From contig CAJLCI010000002.1 of NCBI GenBank assembly GCA_905205065.1, forward strand, positions 1-64,000: 64,000 nucleotides of DNA. The letters run 5' to 3'. The position numbers were made by a program, and so were the translations under genes. This document shows, piece after piece, positions 16,267-24,845 of this stretch; positions within the stretch are counted from its first letter, which is position 1, and each line of letters opens with the position of its first letter. The notes beneath the pieces were generated by a model that saw nothing but the letters and a program-made list of their open reading frames with translations, did no database searches and had not been told where the DNA came from. The DNA is from an uncultured Eubacteriales bacterium (GTDB lineage: Bacteria; Bacillota; Clostridia; Oscillospirales; CAG-272).

Positions 16267-16757
16267 GAGTCAGTAAAATAAACTACTATCTTGATATAGC
16301 TCAGACGGTATCGGAAAGATGTACCTGTCTGCGCCGCCGGTACGGAGCAATTATAGTAAAAAAAGATTCAATTGTGTCCACCGGATATAACGGAGCTCCC
16401 CGCGGAAGAGAAAACTGCTGCGATATAAACTTCTGCATTCGTGAGAAAATGAACATTCCGCACGGAGAACGGTATGAGCTGTGCCGCTCAATTCATGCGG
16501 AGTCAAATGCGATTATTTCAGCCTCGCGCGAGGAAATGGACGGAGCCGTTCTGTATATGGCATGCACCGATCCAGAAAGCGGAGAAATCGTTTCGGGAAC
16601 AAACAACTGTATGATGTGCAGGAGGATGATTCTAAACGCGGGCATTGAAACCGTTATAATTCGCGATACAAAGGAAGAATACCGGGTAATAAACGTAAGG
16701 GACTGGATTACAGACGACGACAGTCTTCCGTCGGAATATAGTAAAACAAAAAAATAA
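16263..16757 (+). CDS. Cytidine/deoxycytidylate deaminase family protein (ComEB-like)
   Basis: 164 residues. Zinc site HAESNAI (HAE) with a Cys pair in NNCMMCRRMIL, typical of dCMP deaminases; an additional Cys/His-rich insert (GRENCCDINFCIREKMNIPHGERYELC) matches the second zinc site of bacterial ComEB/dCMP deaminase proteins. Likely makes dUMP for thymidylate synthesis. ATG overlaps the galU stop (ATGA). Confidence 0.9.
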   Translation: MRVSKINYYLDIAQTVSERCTCLRRRYGAIIVKKDSIVSTGYNGAPRGRENCCDINFCIREKMNIPHGERYELCRSIHAESNAIISASREEMDGAVLYMACTDPESGEIVSGTNNCMMCRRMILNAGIETVIIRDTKEEYRVINVRDWITDDDSLPSEYSKTKK

Positions 16758-16798
16758 GAAAAACAATACTGAAAATTGCCGCGAGAGGAGACCTGTAC

Positions 16799-17485
16799 AT
16801 GCGTAAAAAAATAACGATATGCATTTTATACATAACTTCGCTTGTTTTTCTCCTTTCGGGATGCGGAGGAATCCGTAATTTCCAATTACAGTATGATGTG
16901 GATTCCGGTGAAGCGTACTATACCGACAGTAAAAACGGAACAGTTTATTTTCGGATAGATAAGAGAGGATATGTTCCTGCTTCCGTCGGAAAAGAATACG
17001 CAAAAATCACGGATGAAAACGGCTCAACGATAAAATTATACAACATTCCCGAAGCCGATCCGACACGTTTTCTTACATCCTCAAATGACGGAAAGCAAAC
17101 ATTGTATTCTTCTGTCAGCATGCCGTCCATATTTGACTGGGAAAGCTACGACGGCATTGAATTTTCTGTATTTTATTCGGATGAATCTGACACATATTTT
17201 TCAAAAAATAACAGCACGGATATAATAAGCGCCATTGCAGATGCTCTTGAAAATGGCTCCGCCGCCGTACTTCCCGGGCATGACTGCGAAACGTATTATT
17301 TGAAATTCTCTTTTGGAGAAGAATATACAGGTATTTATTATGTTATCGGCTGTATTTTCGATAAAGAGGAATATATTTCCTATATATATGACCGAGACGA
17401 GAAAAAAACCGTCTGCGTCGGAGAGCTCCTTAACGGTTATCTCCCTTATTCTACCGTCATAAATACTGCTCAAAAAGAATCGTAA
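16799..17485 (+). CDS. Hypothetical lipoprotein
   Basis: 228 residues with a lipoprotein signal (FLLSGCGG, Cys about 22). The rest is a soluble extracellular domain rich in Tyr, Asp and Ser with alternating beta-like segments; no catalytic motif recognised. GAGAGGAG upstream gives a good start. It sits between dCMP deaminase and the phosphatase gene, so may be co-transcribed by position only. Confidence 0.7.
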   Translation: MRKKITICILYITSLVFLLSGCGGIRNFQLQYDVDSGEAYYTDSKNGTVYFRIDKRGYVPASVGKEYAKITDENGSTIKLYNIPEADPTRFLTSSNDGKQTLYSSVSMPSIFDWESYDGIEFSVFYSDESDTYFSKNNSTDIISAIADALENGSAAVLPGHDCETYYLKFSFGEEYTGIYYVIGCIFDKEEYISYIYDRDEKKTVCVGELLNGYLPYSTVINTAQKES

Positions 17486-17509
17486 AAAAAGACACGGAGA
17501 CGATACAAA

Positions 17510-18154
17510 TTGAAATCAGATAATATTAATGAATCAGATAATGTTAATGAAAAGGAAAATATCACAGCCAAATCAGGCGGCTGCGCGGAATGTACGGCGA
17601 CATTAACCGACGATGTAAAATCAGACAGTACAATGCTTGAAGCCGCCGCAGAGCTTATAAAGGAATCTGATGAAAAAGAGAGGAACAGCAAATCTTTTCT
17701 TATCTGCTTTGTATGTACAGGGAATACCTGCCGTAGCCCTATGGCAGCAGCTTGGTTTAATCACGCGGAAGCCGAAAGATTTGATAAGGCGGCGGGCGGA
17801 AAGGAATTAAAAAAGCGTAAAGCAATTTCAGCCGGACTTTCACCGCTTCCCGGAGCGCCGATATCCGAAAATGCTGCAATCGCGCTGTATGACGCAGGTG
17901 TCGAATCAAATGAAGAAAACCCCTGGAGAGAACACCGCGCTGAAAAAGTTAATGCCGAACTTATGAAAAAATGCGATCTTATTATCGGCATTTCGGGAAG
18001 TCACACTCTCGCATTAATATCAGAATTTCCCGAATTTTCAGAAAAAATATGTTCAATGCCTAAAGATATACCAGATCCATACGGCGGAGATATTGACGAA
18101 TATAAGAAATGCCTTGAAAAAATCAAAGATGGAATTACGGAGTTTTTCTCTTGA
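17510..18154 (+). CDS. Low-molecular-weight protein-tyrosine-phosphatase family protein
   Basis: 214 residues. Catalytic P-loop CTGNTCRSP (C-x5-R-S) near residue 68, followed by MAAAWF; the general acid motif DPYGG sits near the C-terminus (DIPDPYGGDIDEYKKC). An acidic N-terminal extension of about 60 residues, with a Cys pair (GGCAECTA), is unusual for the 150-residue family. The start is TTG at 17510 with GGAG upstream; a later start would remove the extension. Stop overlaps rimI. In many Firmicutes tsaB occupies the place before rimI. Confidence 0.82.
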   Translation: MKSDNINESDNVNEKENITAKSGGCAECTATLTDDVKSDSTMLEAAAELIKESDEKERNSKSFLICFVCTGNTCRSPMAAAWFNHAEAERFDKAAGGKELKKRKAISAGLSPLPGAPISENAAIALYDAGVESNEENPWREHRAEKVNAELMKKCDLIIGISGSHTLALISEFPEFSEKICSMPKDIPDPYGGDIDEYKKCLEKIKDGITEFFS

Positions 18155-18624
18155 CGGAAAATTGTTTTTATATCAGCCGATTGTATAACAGCGAAAATAC
18201 TGTAAGTGAGATTGAATCTATTGAAAAAGCCTGTTTTTCCTCTCCCTGGAGTCTTGACTCCATTAAGAATTCTCTCGGTAACGTAAATACAAGATTTCTT
18301 ACCGCAGAACATAAACAAAGCGGTGCAATAATCGGCTTCTGCGCTTACACTTGCATCGTCGATGAATGTGAAATTCTGAATATTGCCGTATATCCGGAGC
18401 ACCGTAAAAAGGGAGCGGCACGGTCTTTGTTAAAGACGGCGATAAACGATGCAGAAAAAAACGGTGTACGCAGTTTTTTTCTTGAAGTAAGAGAATCAAA
18501 CCTGGCAGCCATATCACTTTATAAATCCTTCGGATTTAAATGCATCAGCAAAAGAAAAAATTATTACTCTTTCCCCAAAGAGGATGCACTTTTAATGTTA
18601 TTAAAAATTAATGATGCGGAATAA
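18151..18624 (+). CDS. rimI: Ribosomal protein alanine N-acetyltransferase RimI
   Basis: 157-residue GNAT acetyltransferase. Motif A is ILNIAVYPEHRKKGAARSLL (acetyl-CoA binding Q/R-x-x-G), followed by FFLEVRESNLAAISLYKSFGF, typical of RimI. Starts with TTG overlapping the previous stop (TTGA). Adjacent to tsaD as in many bacteria. Confidence 0.88.
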   Translation: MTENCFYISRLYNSENTVSEIESIEKACFSSPWSLDSIKNSLGNVNTRFLTAEHKQSGAIIGFCAYTCIVDECEILNIAVYPEHRKKGAARSLLKTAINDAEKNGVRSFFLEVRESNLAAISLYKSFGFKCISKRKNYYSFPKEDALLMLLKINDAE

Positions 18625-18656
18625 TGAATATTTCCAAGATTTAATTTTTCCTTCAT

Positions 18657-18748
18657 TTTCAATAAAGAGCATAGCTCTGTCATAAAGAGCTTCAGCGGCG
18701 GATTGATTGTACTGCCATCAGATATGAAAAGATAGAGCGGAATCCGCC
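18657..18748 (+). ncRNA. Two-hairpin intergenic element, copy C1
   Basis: 33 bp after the rimI stop: TTCAATAAAGAGCATAGCTC (hairpin AGAGC-ATA-GCTCT), then GT-ATAA, then an inverted repeat GGCGGATT (18697-18704)/AATCCGCC (18741-18748). A copy with 23 of the first 28 bases identical lies after rplI on the minus strand, with the hairpin base changed A-T to G-C. It may be an RNA processing or termination element. The rest of 18625-19050 shows nothing else. Confidence 0.45.
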
Positions 18749-19050
18749 GCCCGCGAAGTCAAATGTCTTTGTCTTCAAGCGTATGCCTTTATCTTTAAGC
18801 AAATATTTTTGTCTTTATATCTGAACGTCCGGCAGACGCGATATTTCACTTTTAGTTATATTTATTGTCATTCTAATTCTAATATTAATCTTATTAAAAG
18901 TTTATTGTTTATCTCTGAAAATCATAATTATTAAAGGCCGTAAACTCTGCAAATATGCTCTTGTCCGGCATATTTTCCGCTCATGAAGGACTGAAGGACA
19001 ATCTCTCCTCAATAACTAAATTATCTTATATGAAAGCAAATTTAAATAAT

Positions 19051-20058
19051 ATGCTTATTTTATCCATTGAATCATCCTGTGATGAGACATCAGCGGCAGT
19101 TGTAAAAATGACGGATACTGAAAGACAGATTTTGTCTAATTTTACAGCTTCGCAAATAGATACACACAAGCTATACGGCGGTGTTGTACCCGAAATTGCA
19201 AGCCGTGCCCATATCGAAGCTATTTCAAACTTAACATACAGCGCAATAGAAGAATCGGGCATTTCTGTCTCCGATATTGATCTGATCGGTGTTACTGCAT
19301 ATCCGGGACTTATAGGCGCTCTGCTTGTCGGAGTAAACTTTGCCAAAAGCCTCGCATATGCAAACAATATTCCGCTCGTTGCCGTAAATCATACGCATGC
19401 ACATGCTGCTGCTGCGTATTTTACATATCCGGAGTTAAAACCGCCGTATATAGCATTGACCGCCTCAGGAGGACACACATCAATTTCCGACGTGACTTCC
19501 TATACAGAATTCAATTTAATCGGAAGAACGCGTGATGACGCTGCCGGAGAAGCTTTTGATAAGGTTGCACGTGTTCTGGGAATTCCATATCCGGGCGGAG
19601 CAGAGCTCGACAGACTTGCGTCGTCTGGAAATTCGGACGCTGTAAGCTTTCCGTCGGCCGCCATACAAGGCGAAACCTTTGATTTTTCATTTAGCGGGCT
19701 TAAAACAGCCGCAATAAACTATATAAACAGCACAAAACAAAAATACGGCGATGTAAATGCCGCGGATATTGCGGCATCCTTTACAAAAACCATCGTTACG
19801 TCAATATCAAGTCGAATTGAGTCTGCTGCAAAATACTGCAAAAGAGATAAAATTGTCCTTGCGGGCGGCGTTGCCGCAAATTCTCATCTGCGAGAAGAAA
19901 TTGCATTTCTTTGCAAAAAAAATCAGTGGAAGCTGTATATGCCTGATTTAAAGCTATGCGGAGACAATGCCGCAATGATTGGCGCTCAAGCATATTTTGA
20001 ATATCTGTCGGGTAAAAAAGACGGCATAACATTAAATGCCCGCGCAACAATTGAATAG
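19051..20058 (+). CDS. tsaD: tRNA N6-adenosine threonylcarbamoyltransferase TsaD
   Basis: Catalytic subunit of t6A37 tRNA modification, 335 residues from the ATG at 19051. Begins MLILSIESSCDETSAAVV as expected; Fe-binding His in NHTHAHAAAA; ASGGHTSI; GEAFDKVARVLGIPYPGG; late LAGGVAANSHLR and DNAAMIGAQA. In-frame ATGs at 18955 and 19030 would add non-conserved residues, and none has a clear ribosome site, so the start rests on family alignment. tsaB and tsaE are not in the window. Confidence 0.95.
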   Translation: MLILSIESSCDETSAAVVKMTDTERQILSNFTASQIDTHKLYGGVVPEIASRAHIEAISNLTYSAIEESGISVSDIDLIGVTAYPGLIGALLVGVNFAKSLAYANNIPLVAVNHTHAHAAAAYFTYPELKPPYIALTASGGHTSISDVTSYTEFNLIGRTRDDAAGEAFDKVARVLGIPYPGGAELDRLASSGNSDAVSFPSAAIQGETFDFSFSGLKTAAINYINSTKQKYGDVNAADIAASFTKTIVTSISSRIESAAKYCKRDKIVLAGGVAANSHLREEIAFLCKKNQWKLYMPDLKLCGDNAAMIGAQAYFEYLSGKKDGITLNARATIE

Positions 20059-20202
20059 ATAAGTTCATTTTCACAAAAAAACTTTTTTAGAAGTCTGTAA
20101 GCAAACTATAAGAATTCTCAAAATTCATCTCACAAATCAGACAGTTTTTTATCAAGACTGAGCATTTTGTGTTAAATAAGATTTGCGGAAAACCCAGGCG
20201 CG

Positions 20203-20380
20203 TTTTCCACAACCTGTTGATTTCTATGTTGATAAAGCGCGGTAGTTTACAATAAATACACAGGTAATATTAGAATTTTCATACCGACATTACGATATAT
20301 GCAATATACTATAAAATAATCTTGTGGATAATCTTGCCGTAACTTTCTAATTTATACAGACAATATATGTCTGTGGATAA
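20203..20380. promoter_or_regulatory. DnaA-box cluster upstream of isocitrate dehydrogenase
   Basis: Two perfect TTATCCACA sites, both as TGTGGATAA on the plus strand (20323-20331 and 20372-20380, 49 bp apart), and one single-mismatch site TTTTCCACA in the other direction (20203-20211). The 361-bp gap is AT-rich. No dnaA or dnaN is nearby, so this is not an obvious oriC; DnaA titration or DnaA-dependent control of the downstream gene is possible. Confidence 0.55.
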
Positions 20381-20419
20381 ATATTTGTTTAAAAATTTTA
20401 AGTATATAGAGGTAATAAC

Positions 20420-21583
20420 ATGAACAATAACTATGAATCTAAAATTAAAGAAGCATCAGCAAAATATGAAGAGCTGCTCCGGGGTCAGCTTGAAAGGGTT
20501 GACCGAATTAACGCGTCAAAAGAAGAAACAGACTATAAAACTCTTGATAAAATCGTTATAGGAGTTTGCGGAGGAGACGGAATAGGACCGATAATCTGCA
20601 AAGCTTCACGAGACATCCTTGCAGATCTTCTCGAACCGGAAATTAAAAACGGAAAAATTGAGCTGCGAGACATCGAGGGACTTACAATTGAAAATAGAAT
20701 TGCCTGCGGTAAAGCAATACCGGACGATACTCTTGCTGAGCTGAAAGCCTGCCATGTAATTTTGAAAGGACCGACAACAACGCCGAATGCCGGAGACGGT
20801 ATGCCGAATATCGAAAGCGCAAACGTTGCCATGCGTAAGGCCCTTGATCTTTATGCTAACGTACGACCGGTACGTGTTCCGGAAAAGGGTATCGACTGGA
20901 CTTTCTTTCGTGAAAACACTGAGGGAAGCTATGCGGTCGGTTCTTACGGCGTAAATGTAACAGATGATCTCGCAGTTGACTTTTGCATAACTACAACAGA
21001 AGGCTCCCGCCGTATCGCGCGCCGCGCCTTTGAGTATGCAAGAGCAAACGGAAAAGACAGAGTATCGGTTGTAACTAAAGCTAATATTATAAAAACGACG
21101 GACGGAAAGTTTCTGAACATATGCCGGGACATCGCTAAGGATTATCCAGAAATTACGGTAGATGAATGGTACATAGACATCATGACCGCTAAGCTTATCG
21201 ACGAAAAACGCCGTACATCCTTCAAGGTTTTTGTGCTTCCGAATCTCTACGGAGATATTATTACAGATGAAGCCGCAGAATTTCAGGGCGGTGTCGGAAC
21301 TGCAGGTTCCGCAAATATAGGAAGCAAATACGCTATGTTTGAAGCAATTCACGGCTCCGCTCCAAGAATGATTCAGGAAGGACGCGGAAAATATGCCGAT
21401 CCTTGTTCGATGCTTCGCGCAACGGTTATGCTTCTCTCACACATTGGCAGACAGGCAGAAGCCGACAGGCTGGAAAAAGCACTTGATAAGTGCATGCTTA
21501 CAGAACGTAAAATTGTTGTAACCGGTCATGAAGACGGTGCTACCTGCGAAGAATTTGTCAATTATATAAAAGAATCTTTATAA
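20420..21583 (+). CDS. Isocitrate/isopropylmalate-family dehydrogenase, probably NAD-isocitrate dehydrogenase
   Basis: 387 residues. GDGIGP near the N-terminus; substrate motif SANVAMRKALDLYANVRP (S-x-N-x3-R), which points to isocitrate rather than isopropylmalate; catalytic Lys/Tyr region FFRENTEGSY; DxxxxE metal motif DIITDEAAEF; coenzyme motif HGSAP. No leucine genes are nearby, supporting isocitrate. Role: oxidative decarboxylation to 2-oxoglutarate for glutamate synthesis. GAGGTAATAAC precedes the start. Confidence 0.85.
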   Translation: MNNNYESKIKEASAKYEELLRGQLERVDRINASKEETDYKTLDKIVIGVCGGDGIGPIICKASRDILADLLEPEIKNGKIELRDIEGLTIENRIACGKAIPDDTLAELKACHVILKGPTTTPNAGDGMPNIESANVAMRKALDLYANVRPVRVPEKGIDWTFFRENTEGSYAVGSYGVNVTDDLAVDFCITTTEGSRRIARRAFEYARANGKDRVSVVTKANIIKTTDGKFLNICRDIAKDYPEITVDEWYIDIMTAKLIDEKRRTSFKVFVLPNLYGDIITDEAAEFQGGVGTAGSANIGSKYAMFEAIHGSAPRMIQEGRGKYADPCSMLRATVMLLSHIGRQAEADRLEKALDKCMLTERKIVVTGHEDGATCEEFVNYIKESL

Positions 21584-21649
21584 TATAGCTCAAAAATAAA
21601 ATTGCACACACAATATCGTGCCTTAGCATTCTAAATTTGCCTTGGGTGA

Positions 21650-22375
21650 TTGAAAATGGAGAAAATAAATTCTGACAACGAGAATCTGTATAAGGCTCTT
21701 CCTACGGCAGTTAAGGAAAGACTCCCTAAGTATTATCGGACGCTCCGGACTCTTATAGGAGACGATATTTTACGGACGCGCTCTGCTGATCTTGCCCGGT
21801 TTATGAAAATTACTCCGTCACAGGTAAGACAGGACTTTTCATATCTGGGCGGAATTGGCAATCAGGGCTACGGTTACAACGTCAAAGACCTGTACAGCGC
21901 AATCGGAAACGTTATAGGAATTCCCAATAATTACAGCGCGGTAATAATTTGCAGAAGAGCGGGCTTTGCACTTGCTCTTGCTTCAGATCAATGCTTCTCA
22001 ACACGCGGCGTCAACCTCAAAAAAATTTTTACCGACGATTCCGGTGATTTTACTCCGCCGGATCCTGATAAATACAAGCTGCCAAATATAGCAGAACGAA
22101 GTACAGCAAATAACGATCCTGCCTATTTAAGAGCGGCAAATTACTGCCGGGAAAATAGAATAGACATCGCTGTACTTGCGTGCGATAAATCAGAAACTGA
22201 TGCCGCAGCCATATGTCTTGCCGACGCTGATATAAAGGGAATCTGGAATTTTTCAGGTAAAGAAATTGAAACTTCAAAAAAAAATATATGTATTACCGAT
22301 ATGAATATGCCGGATATTCTACTCGGTTTGTGTTGTGAAATTACAAATAAAAATATACCAGGAACGGCCAAATAA
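21650..22375 (+). CDS. rex: Rex-family redox repressor with degenerate NAD-binding site
   Basis: 241 residues. The winged-helix N-terminus is standard Rex: RLPKYYRTLRTL, SADLARFMKITPSQVRQDFSYLGG, GNQGYGYNV. The Rossmann part is not: the expected G-A-G-N-L-G loop is replaced by ICRRAGFALA, and the adenosine-binding acidic strand end is lost. The C-terminal IKGIWNF resembles the family. It may bind DNA but not sense NADH normally. It might be regulated with the dehydrogenase gene 66 bp upstream. Confidence 0.8.
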   Translation: MKMEKINSDNENLYKALPTAVKERLPKYYRTLRTLIGDDILRTRSADLARFMKITPSQVRQDFSYLGGIGNQGYGYNVKDLYSAIGNVIGIPNNYSAVIICRRAGFALALASDQCFSTRGVNLKKIFTDDSGDFTPPDPDKYKLPNIAERSTANNDPAYLRAANYCRENRIDIAVLACDKSETDAAAICLADADIKGIWNFSGKEIETSKKNICITDMNMPDILLGLCCEITNKNIPGTAK

Positions 22376-22617
22376 ACTGTTAAAAAGAATTCAGCTGCAA
22401 GTTTAGTTTGAACATAGATAATGTATATATTATTAAACAAATTCCTGCAGCATTGCGTTTTATAAAATAAATACATATTATACAGTTAAAAGCTTTACAG
22501 CTGAAAGTTTCATTTACCCAACAATAACGGTGTTTTTACAATTTTAGTCCTAATTCAATATGGTTTCTGTTTGAGCATAAAATCATGGTATTAATTTTTT
22601 AAAAGGGATTTAGCGTT

Positions 22618-23625
22618 ATGAAGCTAAAAATACACTACGGAACAGAAGTATGTACAATACCTCTCCGGGCAGTTTCTGAAAAAGGCGCCGAGAGAACCGA
22701 TCTTCTTGTCCTGCTTAATTTATCGGCATGCCCGTCAATGGCTGAGGATATACCTGCTCTGGCAAAAAAAATCGGATGTACAGTAAAAAAAACCGAATCT
22801 GCAATCGATTTCTGGATTGAATGCGGTGTTTTTGAACGTGTTGAAAACGGATCTGACGAAGAAAAAATCACAGCGGAGACAGGTCAATCCCATGAACAGG
22901 AAAAAAAAGATCCGGAAAAGAAAACGCGTTTTGAAAACAAACCAACATATGACAGCGCAGAAATCGCGGCAATTGCGTCACGTGACGGCGGTACCGTACG
23001 GATGCTTATTGATGAATGTCAGCGCATTACCGAAAAAATTTTTACTCCGTCTGAAACATCTAAAATTATAGGTATGGTTGATTATCTCGGCCTTGATCTT
23101 GAACATATACTGTCACTGTTTACATATTGTGTTCGGCGCGGAAAGAAATCCATAAGCTATATTGAAAAAACAGCTTACAACTTGTATGATGAAGGAATCG
23201 ACAGCGCGGAAAAGTTGGAAGAATACATAAAGCATAAAGAAGAGCTGGAGTCGAAAGAAACCGAGCAAAAGGCTCTTCTCGGTATCTCCGGGCGTTCTCT
23301 CGTTCAGAAAGAACGGGAAGCCTTTAAAAAATGGCAGGACGAATGGAAGCTTACTCCGGAAATTATCAGGCGCGGATACGAGGAAACGGTCATAAAAACC
23401 GGAAAATATAATCTCGCTTACATGTCAAAAGTCCTTGAAAGCTGGTACCTTGCGGGACTTACGACTATTCAGAAAATAACCGAAGCAGAAAATAAATTTC
23501 ATTCTGAAAAAGAAAAAGAAACACAAAGCGACAGCAACGGCAGTTTTGACACCGATGAATTTGTCGCACTTGCCCTTAAACGAAGTTATGACAGCGCGGC
23601 AAAACAAAATACATCCGATAAATAA
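22618..23625 (+). CDS. DnaD-domain replication protein
   Basis: 335 residues with DnaD/DnaB-type helical repeats (IIGMVDYLGLDLEHILSLFTYC and the YIEKTAYNLYDEGI region) and a C-terminal DnaD signature WQDEWKLTPEIIRRGYEETVIKTGKYNLAYMSKVLESW read in parts at about residues 240-278. It acts in primosome assembly and helicase loading. The linker near 85-110 is highly charged. GGGATTT ribosome site. Pairs with the next gene. Confidence 0.85.
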   Translation: MKLKIHYGTEVCTIPLRAVSEKGAERTDLLVLLNLSACPSMAEDIPALAKKIGCTVKKTESAIDFWIECGVFERVENGSDEEKITAETGQSHEQEKKDPEKKTRFENKPTYDSAEIAAIASRDGGTVRMLIDECQRITEKIFTPSETSKIIGMVDYLGLDLEHILSLFTYCVRRGKKSISYIEKTAYNLYDEGIDSAEKLEEYIKHKEELESKETEQKALLGISGRSLVQKEREAFKKWQDEWKLTPEIIRRGYEETVIKTGKYNLAYMSKVLESWYLAGLTTIQKITEAENKFHSEKEKETQSDSNGSFDTDEFVALALKRSYDSAAKQNTSDK

Positions 23626-23660
23626 GCTAATGCTAATATCCTCACAGAAGGGAAGATACT

Positions 23661-24644
23661 ATGGCATATAATAAAAACAATTATGTCAGAATTAAAGAGG
23701 AGTTTTCACAAAAACACCGTGATAAAGTCAATGCGGCAGATGAAAGAAAATTTCTGCTTGAAAGTAAGTATCCCGAACTTGCGGAAATTGACGCAGCTTT
23801 GCGCCTCACGGCCATGAAAATATATGGAGCATTATTTGTAAATGAGAGAGAAAGCTTAGATAAAATAAAAGAAGAAAATGAAAAATATCAGATTAAACAG
23901 AAAAGCTTTCTTAAAGAACACGGATATAGTGAAGATTATCTTCTCCCGCACTACGACTGCCCGATTTGCGAAGACCGTGGAACGGTTGGCTTTAATATGT
24001 GTTCATGCATGAAAAAAGCATTGATAATGGCAGGGTATGAAAGCTCCGGTATGGGCAATTTGATAAATAACTGCTCATTTGAAAATTTTGATTTATCCCA
24101 TTTTAAATCAAATGACAGTCTGTATGAAAATATGAAAACCGTGTATTCAATATGCAAAAGCTACACGCGTGAATTTACAACCGATTCCGCCCTTGTATGC
24201 GGAGGTTCTCCAAATCTTATAATGACAGGAGCAACAGGTCTCGGGAAAACACACCTTTCCGCAGCAATAGCAAAAGGTCTTATAGACCGCGGATATGATG
24301 TAGTATATGATACTGCCCTCGATATATTTTCAAACTTTGAAAGTGAACGGTTTGGCACTGAAAGATATAATGAAAATAAAAAGTCCGGGTTGTATTTTGA
24401 CTGTGATGTTCTGATAATCGATGACCTCGGAACAGAATTAACAAATCAGTTTACGACAATGATATTATTTAATCTTATAAACACAAGATTAAACAGGAAA
24501 AAAGCAATGATTATTAACACTAATCTTTCTCTTAAGGAGCTTCGCGGCAGGTATGCCGATCGGATTACGTCCCGGATTCTTGGAGAATTTCGTCCGCTGC
24601 AGTTCTGCGGAACAGATTACCGCTCAATAAAACTCAGAAGTTAG
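23661..24644 (+). CDS. DnaI/DnaC-like helicase-loader ATPase
   Basis: 327 residues. An N-terminal helical part with a Cys-rich element (CPICEDRGTVGFNMCSCMK) matches the zinc-binding N-domain of DnaI. AAA+ core: Walker A GATGLGKTH near 192, Walker B VLIIDDLGTE, sensor IINTNLSLKEL, arginine finger RITSRI. Loads DnaB helicase; follows the DnaD gene by 35 bp, so likely co-transcribed. dnaB itself is at 33.3-34.7 kb. Confidence 0.9.
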   Translation: MAYNKNNYVRIKEEFSQKHRDKVNAADERKFLLESKYPELAEIDAALRLTAMKIYGALFVNERESLDKIKEENEKYQIKQKSFLKEHGYSEDYLLPHYDCPICEDRGTVGFNMCSCMKKALIMAGYESSGMGNLINNCSFENFDLSHFKSNDSLYENMKTVYSICKSYTREFTTDSALVCGGSPNLIMTGATGLGKTHLSAAIAKGLIDRGYDVVYDTALDIFSNFESERFGTERYNENKKSGLYFDCDVLIIDDLGTELTNQFTTMILFNLINTRLNRKKAMIINTNLSLKELRGRYADRITSRILGEFRPLQFCGTDYRSIKLRS

Positions 24645-24845
24645 AGCGAGCGTCAAAATAAAAAAATTGAAATTAAAGAACTATTTTTTCAGTCTCATTA
24701 CATTCCTGCATGAACAAACTAAGAGAAACACAATAATTTTAATTAATACATAAACAAAGCATGTCTGCCTTTACTATGGAAAAGCAACAAAATTAGTATA
24801 AATATAGTAAAACTATAAGTATGTTTGAAAGGAAAATTAATAATT

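Noticed and set aside
20203..20380. Chromosomal replication origin
   Set aside because: DnaA boxes are present but there is no dnaA, dnaN or AT-rich unwinding repeat pattern, and gene orientation does not change here.
20606..21352. 248-codon minus-strand frame opposite isocitrate dehydrogenase
   Set aside because: Shadow frame; the plus-strand gene has all family motifs.
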